Origin: Hemicordylus capensis
Taxonomy: Eukaryota > Chordata > Lepidosauria > Squamata > Cordylidae
Assembly: GCF_027244095.1 (NCBI RefSeq)
Contig: NC_069657.1
Span: forward strand, 147,866,857-147,930,856
DNA length: 64,000 nt
Direction of reading: 5' to 3'
Shown here: piece after piece, positions 42,904 to 56,200 of the stretch
Layout of the letters: each line of letters begins with the position of its first letter
Position numbering within the stretch: the first letter of the stretch is position 1
Notes under the pieces: generated by a model
What the model was told of the DNA's origin: nothing
Database searches by the model: none
The model's input: the letters and a program-made list of their open reading frames with translations, nothing else
Translations under genes and position numbers: made by a program

Positions 42904-44159
42904 AGTTACAGTCCTTTCCAGGTCCTTTCAAGCAGTGGTAGGCAGTGGCCCACATACAGCACAGGCTCACACAGGTGGCTCAGCACTGCCGGTGCCCGTA
43001 TGTGTCTAACACACCACCTGTGGTATTGTGGAACAGGGCTGTTCCCCTCCAACTTAAAACTGGGTTGCCTCCATGGTGGAGGACTAGCCAGGAGAAGTGG
43101 TCACCACCATACACTTGCTTGCCCACCTGCCCTCTGCCTCTGGGGTTTGTTTTCCTGGAACACAAGAACCAGAAAAAGAGGGCAGGTGAGCTGCTGAGGT
43201 TCCTCACTGCCATGGGGAGAGGGTGGGTGAAATGGCTGGCACTGAAGGAGGCAGAGTTATCCAGTCAGTGCACACGGGGCTCTAAGAACAAGCCAAGCGT
43301 GGGTGTTTGCTCCATGTTTGTGGGTGGAAACACCTACCATGCACAGAAGGGCATGAGAGATAACTCAATACCCCCTTTACATCCTCTGCTGTTGCCACAA
43401 CCACAGCTGCCTTTGAGTACAGGAGAACGATGAGGAAAGGCTGGACTCTGCTGAGGAAGAGGCAAAATCAGGGACATTTGCTGCCACTCCTCCTCACCAC
43501 TACAGCCCTTCTGAATGCCCCATTCAATAAGTGATTTGTCCCATACAGAAAAGAGGGCATGGCAGTTATCCAGCCATGTTGGATCCACCCTGGTCCAAAA
43601 GGTGATTTGAACTGCACACACATATACTCAAGGTGTGGATGCCTCACTGATTTTTGTAAGGACATCCATCCTCTCTTGCCACTTTTCTATCTTTTAGAAT
43701 CCATTCACTGGTGAACAGCAAAACACAGTATGCAGGGTTTCATGGGGAGATACCTCATAATCCTAAAGCTTCAATCCTCAGTACGCTCACTAGGGAGAAA
43801 GTCCCATTGAAGGCAGTAGGACTCAAGAATCATGGGGCCACCTGTCCATCTGTGGACCTCTTTAACCAGCAAGGGGTGGAGATGTTAACTACAACATAAA
43901 CCTCCGGAACCAGGGCCAAGTTGGGTACCCAAGTGGAATAACATGGCATTTAACGCTAATGGGACAGCAAAGACAATGCGGTGCTTTGGCTGGAAAGTTT
44001 TGTTCAGCTTCTTTAGACCTCTTTAGCCATACCTTGTTGGCTTCACAGGGCCTTGAATGCCCCATCTTGATAGCCTCGGTAACCAGCCATGGACTTTCAA
44101 GGAGTAAACATGCCTAGGGCCAGACTGTCCAATTGTTTTCTTAAATGGAAGTAGATGAG
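42904..44159. other. Intergenic, no supported feature
   Basis: No exon, RNA gene or clear repeat. Confidence 0.3.
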
Positions 44160-44600
44160 ACCAAACTCAATCATGTGAGTATGTAAAACTGAGGTTATTT
44201 TTTGCCCAATGTACTTTGTTGCACTTATCAACACTGAATTTCATTACCCACTCTCCCACTGTTATAAGATCCCTGTGGAACTCCTTACAATCTGCTTTAG
44301 ATTTAACTACCTTGAATAATTTATCATCTGCAAATGTTGCTGCTTCTCTGTTCAATCCCTTTCCCAAGTCATTAATGAATATGTTAAAAAGCACAGGTCC
44401 CATTATAGATCCTTGAGGCTCCCTGTGGTTTCTCTCTCTCCACTGTGCAAATTGACCATTTATGCCTACTTTCTATTTCCTATCATTCAGCCACTTGCTA
44501 ATCCATGAAAGGATGCCTCTGCTTATGCTATGACTACTTAACCTTCTGCAGGAGCCTTTGATGGGAGGGGGAACTTTACAACCTGCTTTATAGAAGTCTA
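44160..44600 (-). mobile_element. CR1 LINE reverse-transcriptase fragment
   Basis: On the minus strand it reads GPVLFNIFINDLGKGLN and then TFADD (the catalytic [YF]ADD motif of reverse transcriptase), followed by WVMKFSVDKC. The GPVLFNIFINDL block is typical of CR1 ORF2. The fragment is decayed upstream of 44450. Confidence 0.85.
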
Positions 44601-46285
44601 ATTACACAAACCTTTACTGCATTTACTTACTGGCAATTTCTCAAGGTTCTCAACAGAGCTGCAAGGCTGGATTTCCATTTACACAAACTAAGCTAGCTAC
44701 TCTACCCCACATGCTAGATTTTGCTCCCGGAAGCATCTATCTAGCCACATACATACATAGGCCCTCAGCATTCCCCATCACACTCTAGCATTCCCAGAAA
44801 TGGAAGCCAGGGCTGGCTCTATCCATGTGGGGGCTTCTTTGATTATTGGTGGCTTCCCAGCAAGTTCTGTGGGAGGAAACAGCTGCAAAGGGGCAACATC
44901 TGCCGATCGCCCCAGAAACACAGGTTCTGTTTTAGACTTGCTCCCCACCCTGAATCTTGTCAGCATATAAAAGTGCTTTACAATCCTTATCGTCTTAGTC
45001 CTCAAAACCCAGTACAGACACAATTACTGGTCCCATTTTACAGAAGCCTGTCACGCAGAGCACTTAAAATATGTACTGATATCCAATCTCTTGGTTTTAT
45101 TTTATTTTATACCAGATGCTACCATTAACAAAATTTAACATCACCAAGTAAGAGATGCACCCTGCATCCTGGGTAAATGCACAGCAAGAGAATGCAGGCA
45201 TTTCAGTCCCGTCATGACACTGACTCCCACGTTGCCACAGGGGCAGGAGGGATTAACAGAGGAGAGGAGTCTGCTTCTCAACCTGTGAGGAACACCAGCC
45301 ACAGAATACGCCCTTTATTGGTTAAATATCATTGCAGTCACAGGCTACAGAACCCATTTTAGCTCTAAGCCCATGACCTGCAGGAGTCCAGCTGTACGGG
45401 AGGCAGCTTCACGTCAGGGTTGCAATTTTCTCCTGATGCTGCTGCTAGTTCACCAGGGTGCTCCAATTCCTGAGCATGCAAGAGGGAAAAGGTTCCGGGT
45501 GCAGCTTAGCAACCATCAGCACTGACATTTAATGCAAAGCTGGTACATTCCACGAAGCAGTGGCAAGCCTGTCATTAAGGCAAGGAGAATTGTGTTTGGT
45601 TCAGTTTTGAACCACTTTAATTGCATCTGGGTCAGAGAGAATCAAATTAGGGCATTTCTGCCCTAGCCCTGAAACCTCAGGCCTTTTATGTAGAAGTAAA
45701 GCTGATGGTCAAAACACTTTCCTCTCCCTGGAGTTGAAGTGTGTAGGGTTCCTAGCAAACCTTAAGAGTTACAAGGCTGTTTCATGTGTGCTCCATTCCA
45801 TCGGACAGAGCCCCCCTGCTCAATTCAGGCTCTTGTTCCACCCCTTGGGGAAAGCCGATCCCACGTATTAAAAGCTCACACACCCAGCCATTTCCTTCAA
45901 TAGAGGCTTGTTGTCTCCAGCTGCTGCCGATTCCTCACCAAGATCTAGTCCTGTGTCTTGGAGCCATCCAAGGGGTAGGAGGAGCTGACTGGCACCATCT
46001 CTTGGACCCAGCAAGGAGAATCACCGTCTCAAACCAGTGACTTGCTGGCGGCCATCACATTCTCCGTAACCCTCTCTGCACTCTTGACATATTAGGGAGG
46101 CAACTGGGGCCAAAGTTTCACGATGGAGAGGAAAACAAGGTATGTGATAGCATGTTGATTCCCTTCTCCCCTCCTGCCATTCTCAGATTCCTCCACTAGA
46201 GGCTGCAAGCCAGTTCCTCGACACTGCAAACGGAAAGAGGTTCAGTGTGGGGGAAGTGCTGGGCAACCAGCTTGAGAGAGGGGTG
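44601..46285. other. Intergenic; possible distal 3' end of GMPPA
   Basis: No exon. Minus-strand polyadenylation-signal candidates are ATTAAA at 45621-45616 and AATAAA at 45319-45314. A short MIR-like remnant is possible at 45000-45070. Confidence 0.3.
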
Positions 46286-46424
46286 CACAACCTTGGCCCT
46301 CCAGCTGCTGGACTACAACTCCCATCATCTGTGATGGTATTCGCCACTGTAGCTGGGGAGAATGGGAACTATAGTCCAACAGCAGCCGGAGGGCCCAAAC
46401 TGTGCACCTCTGGATTAGGGCATG
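46286..46424. mobile_element. hAT-type palindromic MITE
   Basis: Left 'aggggtgcacaaccttggcc' and 'ggactacaactcccatcatc'; right 'gggaactatagtccaacagc' and 'aaactgtgcacctctg'. The termini are like CAGAGGTGCAC, in the same family as 28627. No intact duplication. Confidence 0.72.
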
Positions 46425-47048
46425 GCTATGTGACAGCTCCCTGGTTGAGGGCCTTAGAGCACAACTGGAAGGGCAGGGAAGCATCATTAGAAAAACAGAA
46501 AAGGGTCCTATATGGGTGGGGGAGACTGCATATCTGCCACATGGGCTGCACTACTGGCTCTGACCCCGTTATGCCTCTGACCCCCTCTGCATGCTGCTAT
46601 GGGGATCCAGGAGGGTACTGTGTGGCTGGTGGGAATTAAAGGATGCTGACAAATGCTGACCCAGTTCCTTGGGGAGCATGCAGACATGCCTCCAGTCCCC
46701 TCAGACGCCTAGGTGCGGAGAGAAGGCTTCAGCTTTGGTGTCCACAGTCTTTTCCTGGTCATGAGGGGGCACCATGGCTCCAGGCTGAGGCAGGCCTCCC
46801 CCTTTCAGTCCTACAACAAAGAGCAGCCGAGAGGCTTTGCAAATCCCGGCAGCCCAAGAAAGAAAACGCACCCCCCTCCCTCCTCCATGAGCAGGCCTGG
46901 AGGGAGCTCTGCCCCGATGCCGGAGCAGCAAGTCCTGGGCCTGCCGGACAGAAAGACAGGATGTGGCTGGAGGGTGGGTTGGGTGATGCCTCACGAGGAG
47001 ATGCCCTGCCTTCCGCCCTGAGGGCAACTGGAGTCACCCCCTGCCCCT
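46425..47048 (-). other. GMPPA: Probable GMPPA 3' UTR
   Basis: Directly downstream of the GMPPA stop codon on the minus strand. It is GC-rich, without repeats and without AATAAA or ATTAAA on the minus strand. The transcript end is not visible; either a variant signal is used or the UTR extends through the MITE at 46286. Confidence 0.4.
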
Positions 47049-47149
47049 TCAGAGAATGATTTGGTTCTTGAAGCTGCGGCTGAGTTCCTTGTGGGGCAGG
47101 ACAATGGCGTTCAGGATGACCACTTCAGCAGGGATGGTCACGTTACAAC
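47049..47149 (-). CDS. GMPPA: GMPPA coding exon 12 with stop
   Basis: 101 nt, residues 390-422 and TGA (47051-47049): [20 protein letters not shown] then [13 protein letters not shown], nearly the human C-terminus. Acceptor CAACAG before 47149. Confidence 0.97.
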
Positions 47150-47192
47150 CTGTTGAGGAGGGAACAGAAAGAGGCCTCAGACCAGGAACTCT

Positions 47193-47223
<31 letters not shown>

Positions 47224-50200
47224 CGCACACAAGCGTGTGGGGAGGAAGGCCACCTCATAACAAAGATAAATTTAAAAGGGATGAGCTCAGACATGCAAGA
47301 AGATCTTACTCACTGGTGGGGGGGGGCAGTGGGCAGGGTTCACTCGGAACTGCAACAAAAAGGGACAACAGCTTACCCAGAATGGTGATGGAAGGGGTGA
47401 GGCGGCCATCCCGGAAGAGAGTCTCACTGTCTATCTTGGCATAGGGGTCGTTAGGGTTGGGGTCACTGGGAGTTCCCTCTACACGGGCCCATCGTCCAAT
47501 TGTGCTATCCCAGCCCACAATGCTGTTCAGCACACAGGTATGATCCTGTGGGAAAGGGAGGGAAACAAGAAGGTGAGGCTCCACCTAGGAAATCAAGGAC
47601 GGGCTGTCCACCACAGCACACACATCGAGGCAGGAAGAAGGGTCTGCTGCCCTGAATACATCCAAGCCAGCAAGACCTTGTGGCTCAGAAGCCTTGCCCT
47701 TGTCCAGAAACCTGGTGCTCTGCCGACTAATGTCAGTGGCTCTGGGGACAGTCCTGTAGACAACTGCAGAGCAAGGAGCCAATGTGGTGTACTGGGGTTT
47801 TTGTGGTTTTAAAAAAAAGATTTATACCCCGCCCCCTAGTACAATACTGCTCGGGGCAACTCACAACATTCATAAAATAATTACACTGTAAAACCAGACT
47901 AATAAAATTAACCAAATTAAGCTAAACAAGTTAAATATCCAAGCTAAAACCACAATCAGAATTACAGGTCTTAAAATTTCAAATCAAAAGTTGTTTTAAA
48001 AAACACTAAAATCTAAGAATTTTAAAAACTAAATAACCTACTAGATATAAACAAGTGAAACATTTAAAAGCCTCTTTCTTTTAAAAGATGTGTTTTTAGT
48101 TGTTCTTTAAAAACAATGAGGGAGGGAGCATGGCGAGGCTCTACAGGGAAGGCATTCCAGAGCCGAGGGGCCACAACCGAAAAGGTGCTGTCTCTAGTCC
48201 CCGCCAACTGGATCTCTGTCAGTGGCGGGGCCATGAGCAGCGCCTGAGATGATGAGAGAAGGGCCTTGGCAGGTTCATATGGGCAAATGCAATCCAAGAG
48301 ATACCCCGGGCCCAAGCCATGTAGAGCTTTAAAAGATCAAGACCAGCACCTTGAATCTAGCTCAGAAGTGGTCCGGTAAACAAAGAAGCTGCCACAGGAT
48401 GGGTGTGATATTCGTGAAGTGACTTTCACCCATGAGCATCCTTGCGGCAGCATTCTGCACCAGCTGAAGCTTCTGAAACCATCTTCAAGGGCAGCCCCAC
48501 ATACAGCGCATTGTATTAGTCCATTGCAGTGGTTAGAGTGTGGGACTAGAACCAGCCCTGAGGCTCATGGGGTAACCTTAGGCCAATCTCGCTCTAGCCC
48601 ACCTCACAAATTTGTTGGGATAAAAGGCAGGAATACCAGGGTTGTTGGGATAAAAGGCAGGATAAAGATGCAACACGTATTTAATAAACATTCAGCAAGC
48701 AGCACCTATCTTAACAGGAATACAGAGAACGGCAGGAAGGAGGAAGAGGGAGGGAAACAGTAGCCTTAAGGGAACCACATTCAATCTTGCTGCACCCTCC
48801 ACACGCAGTTTTCACATGTCTAGGCAGAGGTCAGCAAGGATACTACTGCTGGTCAAAGTGTGGAATGCAGAGCAATCTTCAGAGAAAACGGTGACCGTGT
48901 GCCAACCAGAGAAGTTCCATTTGCAGCCATCACTGCCTTCAGAACCCAGGACCCTGGTCAAAGGCACTAAGTCCCAACTCTGTCAATCAAGGACTGCCTG
49001 GCTTGAGCAGGGCCCAAACGGGTTCAGGGAAAGCTAGCTTGGCCAGAAAAGCCTGAGGCGGACCCACTCACTAGGATGTGGGGAACACCTGCCCACGTTT
49101 GGACAGAAACCTCACCTGTGACATGTGATCTGATTACATTGGACCACAGTGTAGACAGGGGTGTCCGCTGTCACTCTGGGGGCTGTGCCTGTCCCATTAC
49201 AAACGGAAGCAGCTAGAGAGGATGTGGCAGTGGTTCTTTCAGTTCCTCTGCTCTTTCAGTGACCTTCAGGACTTCTGTTTTGCCCCATAGCAAACAGGGA
49301 GAAGGGTGGGCAAAAGGGCCAACAGAGGAGCAGGGAGCCCAGCGGCTGCATCCTCCCTTCTCTGCTTAAAAGCTGGGAGACAACAGACAACCCTACATGC
49401 AGACAGAGCTACAGTTAGAATCACGACAGACCAGTCTCAATGGCAGCTCCTTCCAGATTCCCACAGCCCTTCATTTCTGACTTGCAACAGCCCTAAGGGC
49501 AGCTTTCCAACCACTGATTTCACCTAGGAATAACTCAATTGATTTCACATAGGAATAAACAACTGGCCTACCTAGCAGAGTTGTTTCAAGGTTTACTAAA
49601 GTTCGTTCGCCAACCACTTTAAACACTTAGAAACAGCACCATAAACAGACCACAGCTGCAGCCATAACACACACTTACAAGGGAAGAAGTTTTATTCAAT
49701 TCAGAGGGACTTATTTCTAAGTTTTAAAAAATGCCTAGAATTACATGGCACATGTTATTTAATGGATACACTAAGGAAAAAAGAAAGATGGGGCATAGAT
49801 CATTTTCTCCTCCCAAAACGGAACAGTCCTCTTTGAATGAAAGAAAGAAAGGCTTCAAAGTTGGTGATTTCTTGTGAAATAAAGCAGTTTGCAGCTTCAG
49901 CAGCATTCCAATAAACAAAATTTCTGACATACACAGTTAAACACCCCTACAGCTTGATTCAGGCTTCTACAAAATCACACACTGGATGTTTAACTTGAAA
50001 CCTTCTTCACTTGGAAAAGTGCCACTTGTATCTCCAGGGAGTTATTCGCACATGGCTTCATGCTGCGGGGTAAATGTTGAGTAAAGTCACTTTGAATTAC
50101 ACTTGTGGCGTTGAGGGAAGGAGCCCCTCCCTTCTGCTCTTCGATTTTGTTTTGATGCAACTTCACATAGTGTTTTCACTTCTAGCCAATGGAGGGGGGG

Positions 50201-53200
50201 AGAGATTGCTAAAGAGCTACATCTGCATTTGTAAAGAGAGTATCCCTCTTATCATACTAATGATTCTACAGATAGTGCCTCTCTCTACTTGCTCCAGGCA
50301 TTTTCAGAAAAAGTAGCTTAAAACCAGCATTTTAAAAACCCAGAAACACCTTGAGATAAGCTAGAATTCGCAAGACAAAGCCCGACATGTGTGGAGTGGG
50401 TCCAAGGATCTGGTAGGGATTTGGGGGTAAGTTTGGCTGGAGTGTGAACGCACACACTCTCCCCCGAAGGAGATTTGGGTAGAAGCCCTGTCTGTAAAGT
50501 CTCCAGTAAAAAAAAATAAAAAAATTTCAAGAGTGAAGTTAGTCAAACAAGATAAAAACTATTGCAGTTCACTAGTGCCACCTGCTGGGCATCAACAAAT
50601 AATGAGAAGAAGAGAAAGGCTAACTAGAAACCTTTAAAAAACACCACCACCAATCTATTTGCCCACTACCCCTGCTAGCCCCAATCCACACATGCCATCT
50701 TGTGGCAGTGTTGTTGTTGTATTTCCCACATTTTCAAAGGGGCAGGACACAGCCTCAAAATAATTTAGTGAAGGGGAAGAAAAAAAGAAACAAAAAACGA
50801 CAAAAGTTCACACAATGGCAAGATACTGCTGCAGAAGAGATATTAACCTTGCTGTTCCTTTTTAAGTTTTAAAGAGCTCCATAAGTACTCTTATATCTGG
50901 GTGGTACAGTGGGGGGAAGCACACTTTCTAAATCAGAAAACAGAGAATAAATAAATGCAACTATAAGACATCACAAACTGGCACAGGGGGAGGGTTGGAG
51001 AGAAAGTTCCATCACATCACCAGCGATGTCACAGACAATATCTAATGGGTGGCCAGGACAACTGTGCAACCACATTCTGCACCCTACTAACTACTGCAGT
51101 AGACATGCTCACCTAGAGGCAGAAGGAAGTCTAATTTCTCTTGTGACACAATGCTGCTGCTTGAGTTCTGGAAGATGCACTGCTTCGAGAGAAGGTGTCT
51201 GGATTCCCGGCGCCAAAGATGTAATAAAAATGCCACACTGATTCTGTATTGCAATTTTCAGCCCACTCTTCCTCCATGAAGCTCCCTGCTCCTAGTCCAA
51301 CCCTCTACGCCCTACACAAAAGCAGCTCTCAAAAATGGTATTCAGAGAACTCCCTAAGGGCATACAAGATACTGCGTCGTGATGACCCAGTGTCAACAGC
51401 ACTCCTTGCGGGGGCAGCACCTACCTGGAGAGAAGCCCCATGCAGAATGATGGACTCACGCACACGCACTCCAGCACCGATCGTCACCCCCTTCCCAATG
51501 GAGACGTTGGGACCCAGCTGCAGGGAAAGCACAGGATCAGTGAGCTGGCACACAAGGGCATTGCTTCATCCACCTGCTCCCCTAGGCACAGCGACATAGT
51601 CTCTGGCCCTGTATCCTCTCAAGACAATACAGCGCAGCCCTGAGGACCCAACACAGGACTCCTCCTTACCTCACATGTGCTGAAATCCAGACACAGGGCC
51701 CACTATACTCACCACAGCACTGGCATCCACAGAGGCTGTTGGATGGATATAGACGTTCCCTGTGTGGGAAAGAAGCAGCAGTAGAATTGTTTCTTCTTCC
51801 TGCTACAGGATGGGGGTGAGTGGGTTGCTTTCAGTCCCTTTAAAGGCCCCACCACAGAAGTTCTGCATTGCCACAACATGACATCCAACTGTGGTCCTCA
51901 AGGCAGACGTTATGCCATCTGTGGGCTCCACTCAGTATCCCCTAACAATCACCCCTGCCCAGAGAGAGCACAAGGCCCCACAAAAACCTTTAAGGGAGAT
52001 TTCTGCATAACTATTGCTGTACGCTGTGTGGATTTCTGTAATGGAACTAGGCTGCTGACAGCTAGGTTTGCTGTAATTCCATTTTCATCAAGAATACAAG
52101 TATGAAGTTGGCTTCCGAAGCATTTTTGCATCCGTAGTGTATCCCATGGATTGAAATGGGAATTGGTTATTATTATAGTCATCAGGGGGTTTAGGAGAAG
52201 TGCATCCGAGTGGAGCCATCAAGAGGTTAGCCTCCAAGGACCCTCTCTAAGGTATTTCAGACTTTATGGCCTGCTCTTGTGATAATGCCCTTGGCTTGCT
52301 ATAGGTCAGGGCTTTTCCACCTTGGGTCCTCAGATATTGTTGGACTACAACTCCCATCAGCCACAGTGGTCGAGGCAGCCAGTAGTCCAGCAACATCTGG
52401 GGACCCAAGCTTGAGAACCCCTGACCTAGAGGGTCATTTGAGACCACAAAAAACTGCCTCTCCCCAGGGACACAGAATGAACAGAGTATAATTGTGACAG
52501 GTTCTGCCTCCAAGTATAATTACTCCTTCCAACTCAGAACGGAAAGGATAACTAGGGACGGGGGAAAGAAAAGGTACAGACACACTTTTTCACTCCAGTA
52601 TCTCAGAATCAAACTAGATGTTACTTTAAGTATGTGCTTAACAAATGCAAGCTTTCTTTTTGTTAATATAATGTTAAATAGCACCTGGATCAGGCCCTCA
52701 AAGATGGGTTGTGGTGAGAAGGGGGTGAGCTTTAACCCAACATGTTCCTTCTGTGATCCCAGTCTCCATCCCCGCCTGCTATTTGCCACAGGGGGAAAAA
52801 CACTAATGGAAGTTCTTCCTTACCAGTGAGTGGGCTGGGGAGTCTGGAGTGGGACCACAGTAGGGACGTGTAGGGTTAAAGCTCCTGACATATGTCCAAT
52901 CTGAGATGGGGGGAGCTGGCAATCTGGTTACTATTTAACATTAAGAAAGCAAGCTCATGTTAACAAATGTTTTTAAAAGCATCACATGGAAAGAGTACAT
53001 TGCTTGATCTGTGGAGACTGAAAGAAGAGCCATTACACACTTCGAGACAACTCCCACTGATTCTAGGAGACAAGCGTTCCCTGGAAATCGAACCACAAGG
53101 AGACGCTCTGGACACAACCATCTTGCCGTTTTTATGTTGCCAGAGGGGATGGGCCCTTTATATTTTGGGATACCAAATGTCAATCTGGGTGACTCTGGGC

Positions 53201-56200
53201 CAGTCACTTCTCTCTCAGCCTAGCCTACTTCACAGGGTTGTTGCGAGGAGAAACTTAAGTATGTAGTACACCACTCTGGGCTCTTTGGAGGAAGAGCGGG
53301 ATATAAAATGTTAAATAAATAAAATAAAATAAAATTTAAAAAAATAAAAAAAAATCTGGCCCTATTAAGAGTGTACATTTCTGCGTGTGTCTCACAAAAA
53401 GTGGGGGGGGGGGAGGGGGAGCTAATACCTCGAATGGTGGGCCCACCAGGGTGATTCTGGGCCAGTCTCTCTGGGTGGCACTGGCTGTAGCAGCTCAGGT
53501 AGAGGCGATTGGCATAGATAGCAGACCTGGCAAAGAGAACAAGGCAGAATCAATGGCAGCCTCACAAAAAGCCAGACTTGTGTCCCAAAGAAGAAGCAGC
53601 CATCCTACCTTGGACAGGGTACGGAGCATTTTCCTGCCATCTCTTCCTGCTGATGGGGCCCACCCCAGTTCTCCCCCAGTTCTATATCTACCAGGGAAGC
53701 TCAACTTCTTTCATTTTTATGCCGGGCTCCCGCCACCTGTGTGACAGCAGCCCTAATTCTAAGCTCAAAAATAACTTGTGGAAATTAAGCTACGCTGCTT
53801 ATTCTGCTGCACAGATCCAAGTTGTTATTAGCTTGGAATTTGCCTAGGCACAACCTGAGGGAAGGATACAGTGCGCTGCGGGTTAGAGGCTATGCATCAG
53901 TAGTCACAGAGGAGGAAGGAGAGGCTGTGATCAGCATCCATAATCAGCCGCCCGCCCCCCAAGCCCGCCCATTTCCCAAGAATTGAAGCAATGCTCAGCC
54001 CTTCTTCTGGCATTTGCAGCTTTGCCATACTTCTGACAAGACATTTGCAAGTTTGCCTTCCCAACCATAAAGTCCAGGCACTTGAGAAAGACAAGGAAAC
54101 TGGGGATGTCTAGAATAAAGGACCCTTAGAATGTAATATATTTGATTCTATACTTGGCAGTCTTACTGAAACACATACAAACAGGGAGATGGCAAAGTGG
54201 GAGTGAGCCCTCAGACCCCACCGTCCCCCTCCTTCCAGAGATATGTCTTCCCCCATGAATAGAGGTCTATAAAATGACATAGGTCTATAGAATCATGATA
54301 GAGGTCTAAACAATCATGGTGTGGAGAAAGTGGAGAGAGAGAAATTATTTTCCCTCTCACACAACACTAGAACCAGGGGTCACTCCATGAAATTGATTGC
54401 CAGGAGGTCTAGGACCAACAAACAGAAGTACTTTTTCACACAACGCGTGATCCACTTGTGGAACTCTCTGCCACAGGATGTGGTGACAGCAAACAACCTG
54501 GATGGCTTTAAGAGGGGTTTGGATAACTTCATGGAGGAGAGGTCTATCAATGGCTACCAGTCGGAGGGCTGTGGGCTACCTCCAGCCTCAAAGGCAGGAT
54601 GCCTCTGAGTACCAGTTGCAGGGGAGTAATGGCAGGAGAGAGGGCATGCCCTCAACTCCTGCCTATAGCTTCCAGTGGCATCTGGTGGGCCACTGTGCGA
54701 AACAGGATGCTGGACTAGATGGGCCTTGGGCCTGATCCAGCAAGGCCGTTCTTATGTTCTTTGTTACTGAAGAACTGCAAGGATGTGGTGAAAAACAAAC
54801 CAGTTTCAGCACACTTTCTCTCTCCCTCCTATGCAAGTAAGTCCTCCAATCAGCAGCATGACAGGGAATATGAGCCGGCTCACTTTGAACTGGGCTCACC
54901 ATTAAGCTGGCCCAGTTCGGATGAACATAAGAACAGCCCTGCTGGATCAAGCCCAAGGCCCATCTAGTCCAGCATCCTGTTTCGCACAGTGGCCCACCAG
55001 ATGCCCCTGGAAGCCTACAAGCAGGAGTTGAGGGCATGCCCTCTCTCCTGCTATTACTCCCCTGCAACTGGTACTCAGACCAGCCCCAACAAAGGATGTG
55101 TGTGTGTCAGAGTTTGAACTGGAGCAACCCCCGGTTTGGAGAACCTGCTCGTCGACTGGCTCTGGGGGTATGCTTGTAAAGGGAATTCCCAGTAAATGCA
55201 GCCAGGGTGTGGGTGACCTCCGCCAAAGGTTGAATGGCCAAACCGGGGCCATGAGCCTAATGACTGAACTGGGGCCATGAGCCTAATGACTGAACCGGGG
55301 CCATCTAACGACTGAACCGGGGCCATTAGAATGACCTCCGCGTATGCGCAAATGGCCTCTGTGCAGTCAGCCTGGGTTGTCATTTGGGAGGCCTTAAGGT
55401 GGCATGGAGAAGCCTCCATCGCTGCCTCTAATGTTTCCACCACCGCCGCCTCCACCATCTGCATTTTAAAAAGGTAACAAGTACCTTTTTTTCTCTCCCC
55501 GCCCACCCCTGGCATTTACTAGGAATTCCCTTTACTTGTAAAGAGGAATCTGGCAAGGATTCCTCTTAAAAGTATACCCCTGAGCCGGTCTGTGAACCGA
55601 TTTGATGGCCGGACTGGATCCCTAGACTGGACTGGCTTGAACCTGGTCTGGATTCGAGCCGAGCACACCCCTAGAAGGAGAAAGCTAAGGGTGAGCTGTG
55701 GCCCAGTCAGCGGGGGGCCGGTCTTTCAGGGGCCCGGGGACATTTGTCTCCCTTTGTTCAGTTATGTCCCCCTGTATACACAGACCGAGTTGCAATCGCC
55801 TCCTTCCCCCTCCCAATGGCACAGAGCGCCACAGGCTTGAATCCGATAGTGCCTCTTCCCCCCTTACCCAGCGGATTTGATTTGGCTCCAGAAGCCCTCT
55901 GTCTTGTAGGCAAAGAGGCGTCCCTGCCCAGCAAGTGCTGTGAAGACGTCCTGCTCCAGCCTGATGGCCTCGGCTCGCTGCCAACCGTTGCTGCTCTCCT
56001 CCCTGGAGGAAAAGGACATTCAAAGGGTGAGGGAGACAGAACTGCTCACCTGAAGGCGGGGCCCCGGGGGTGGGATGCCGACTACCAGAAAAGGGAGGGG
56101 CACTTCTCTAGGTCAAGCCAAGCCGATTCTCAAGCTGGTGGTTGAACAAAGAAACAAAAACGGAAACAGCTCAGCTCCTCCCCACCAAGCAGCAGCTGGG

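Noticed and set aside
46643-47059. 138-codon plus-strand frame over the GMPPA 3' end
   Set aside because: It overlaps the last GMPPA codons antisense and the 3' UTR, and has no recognisable domain.
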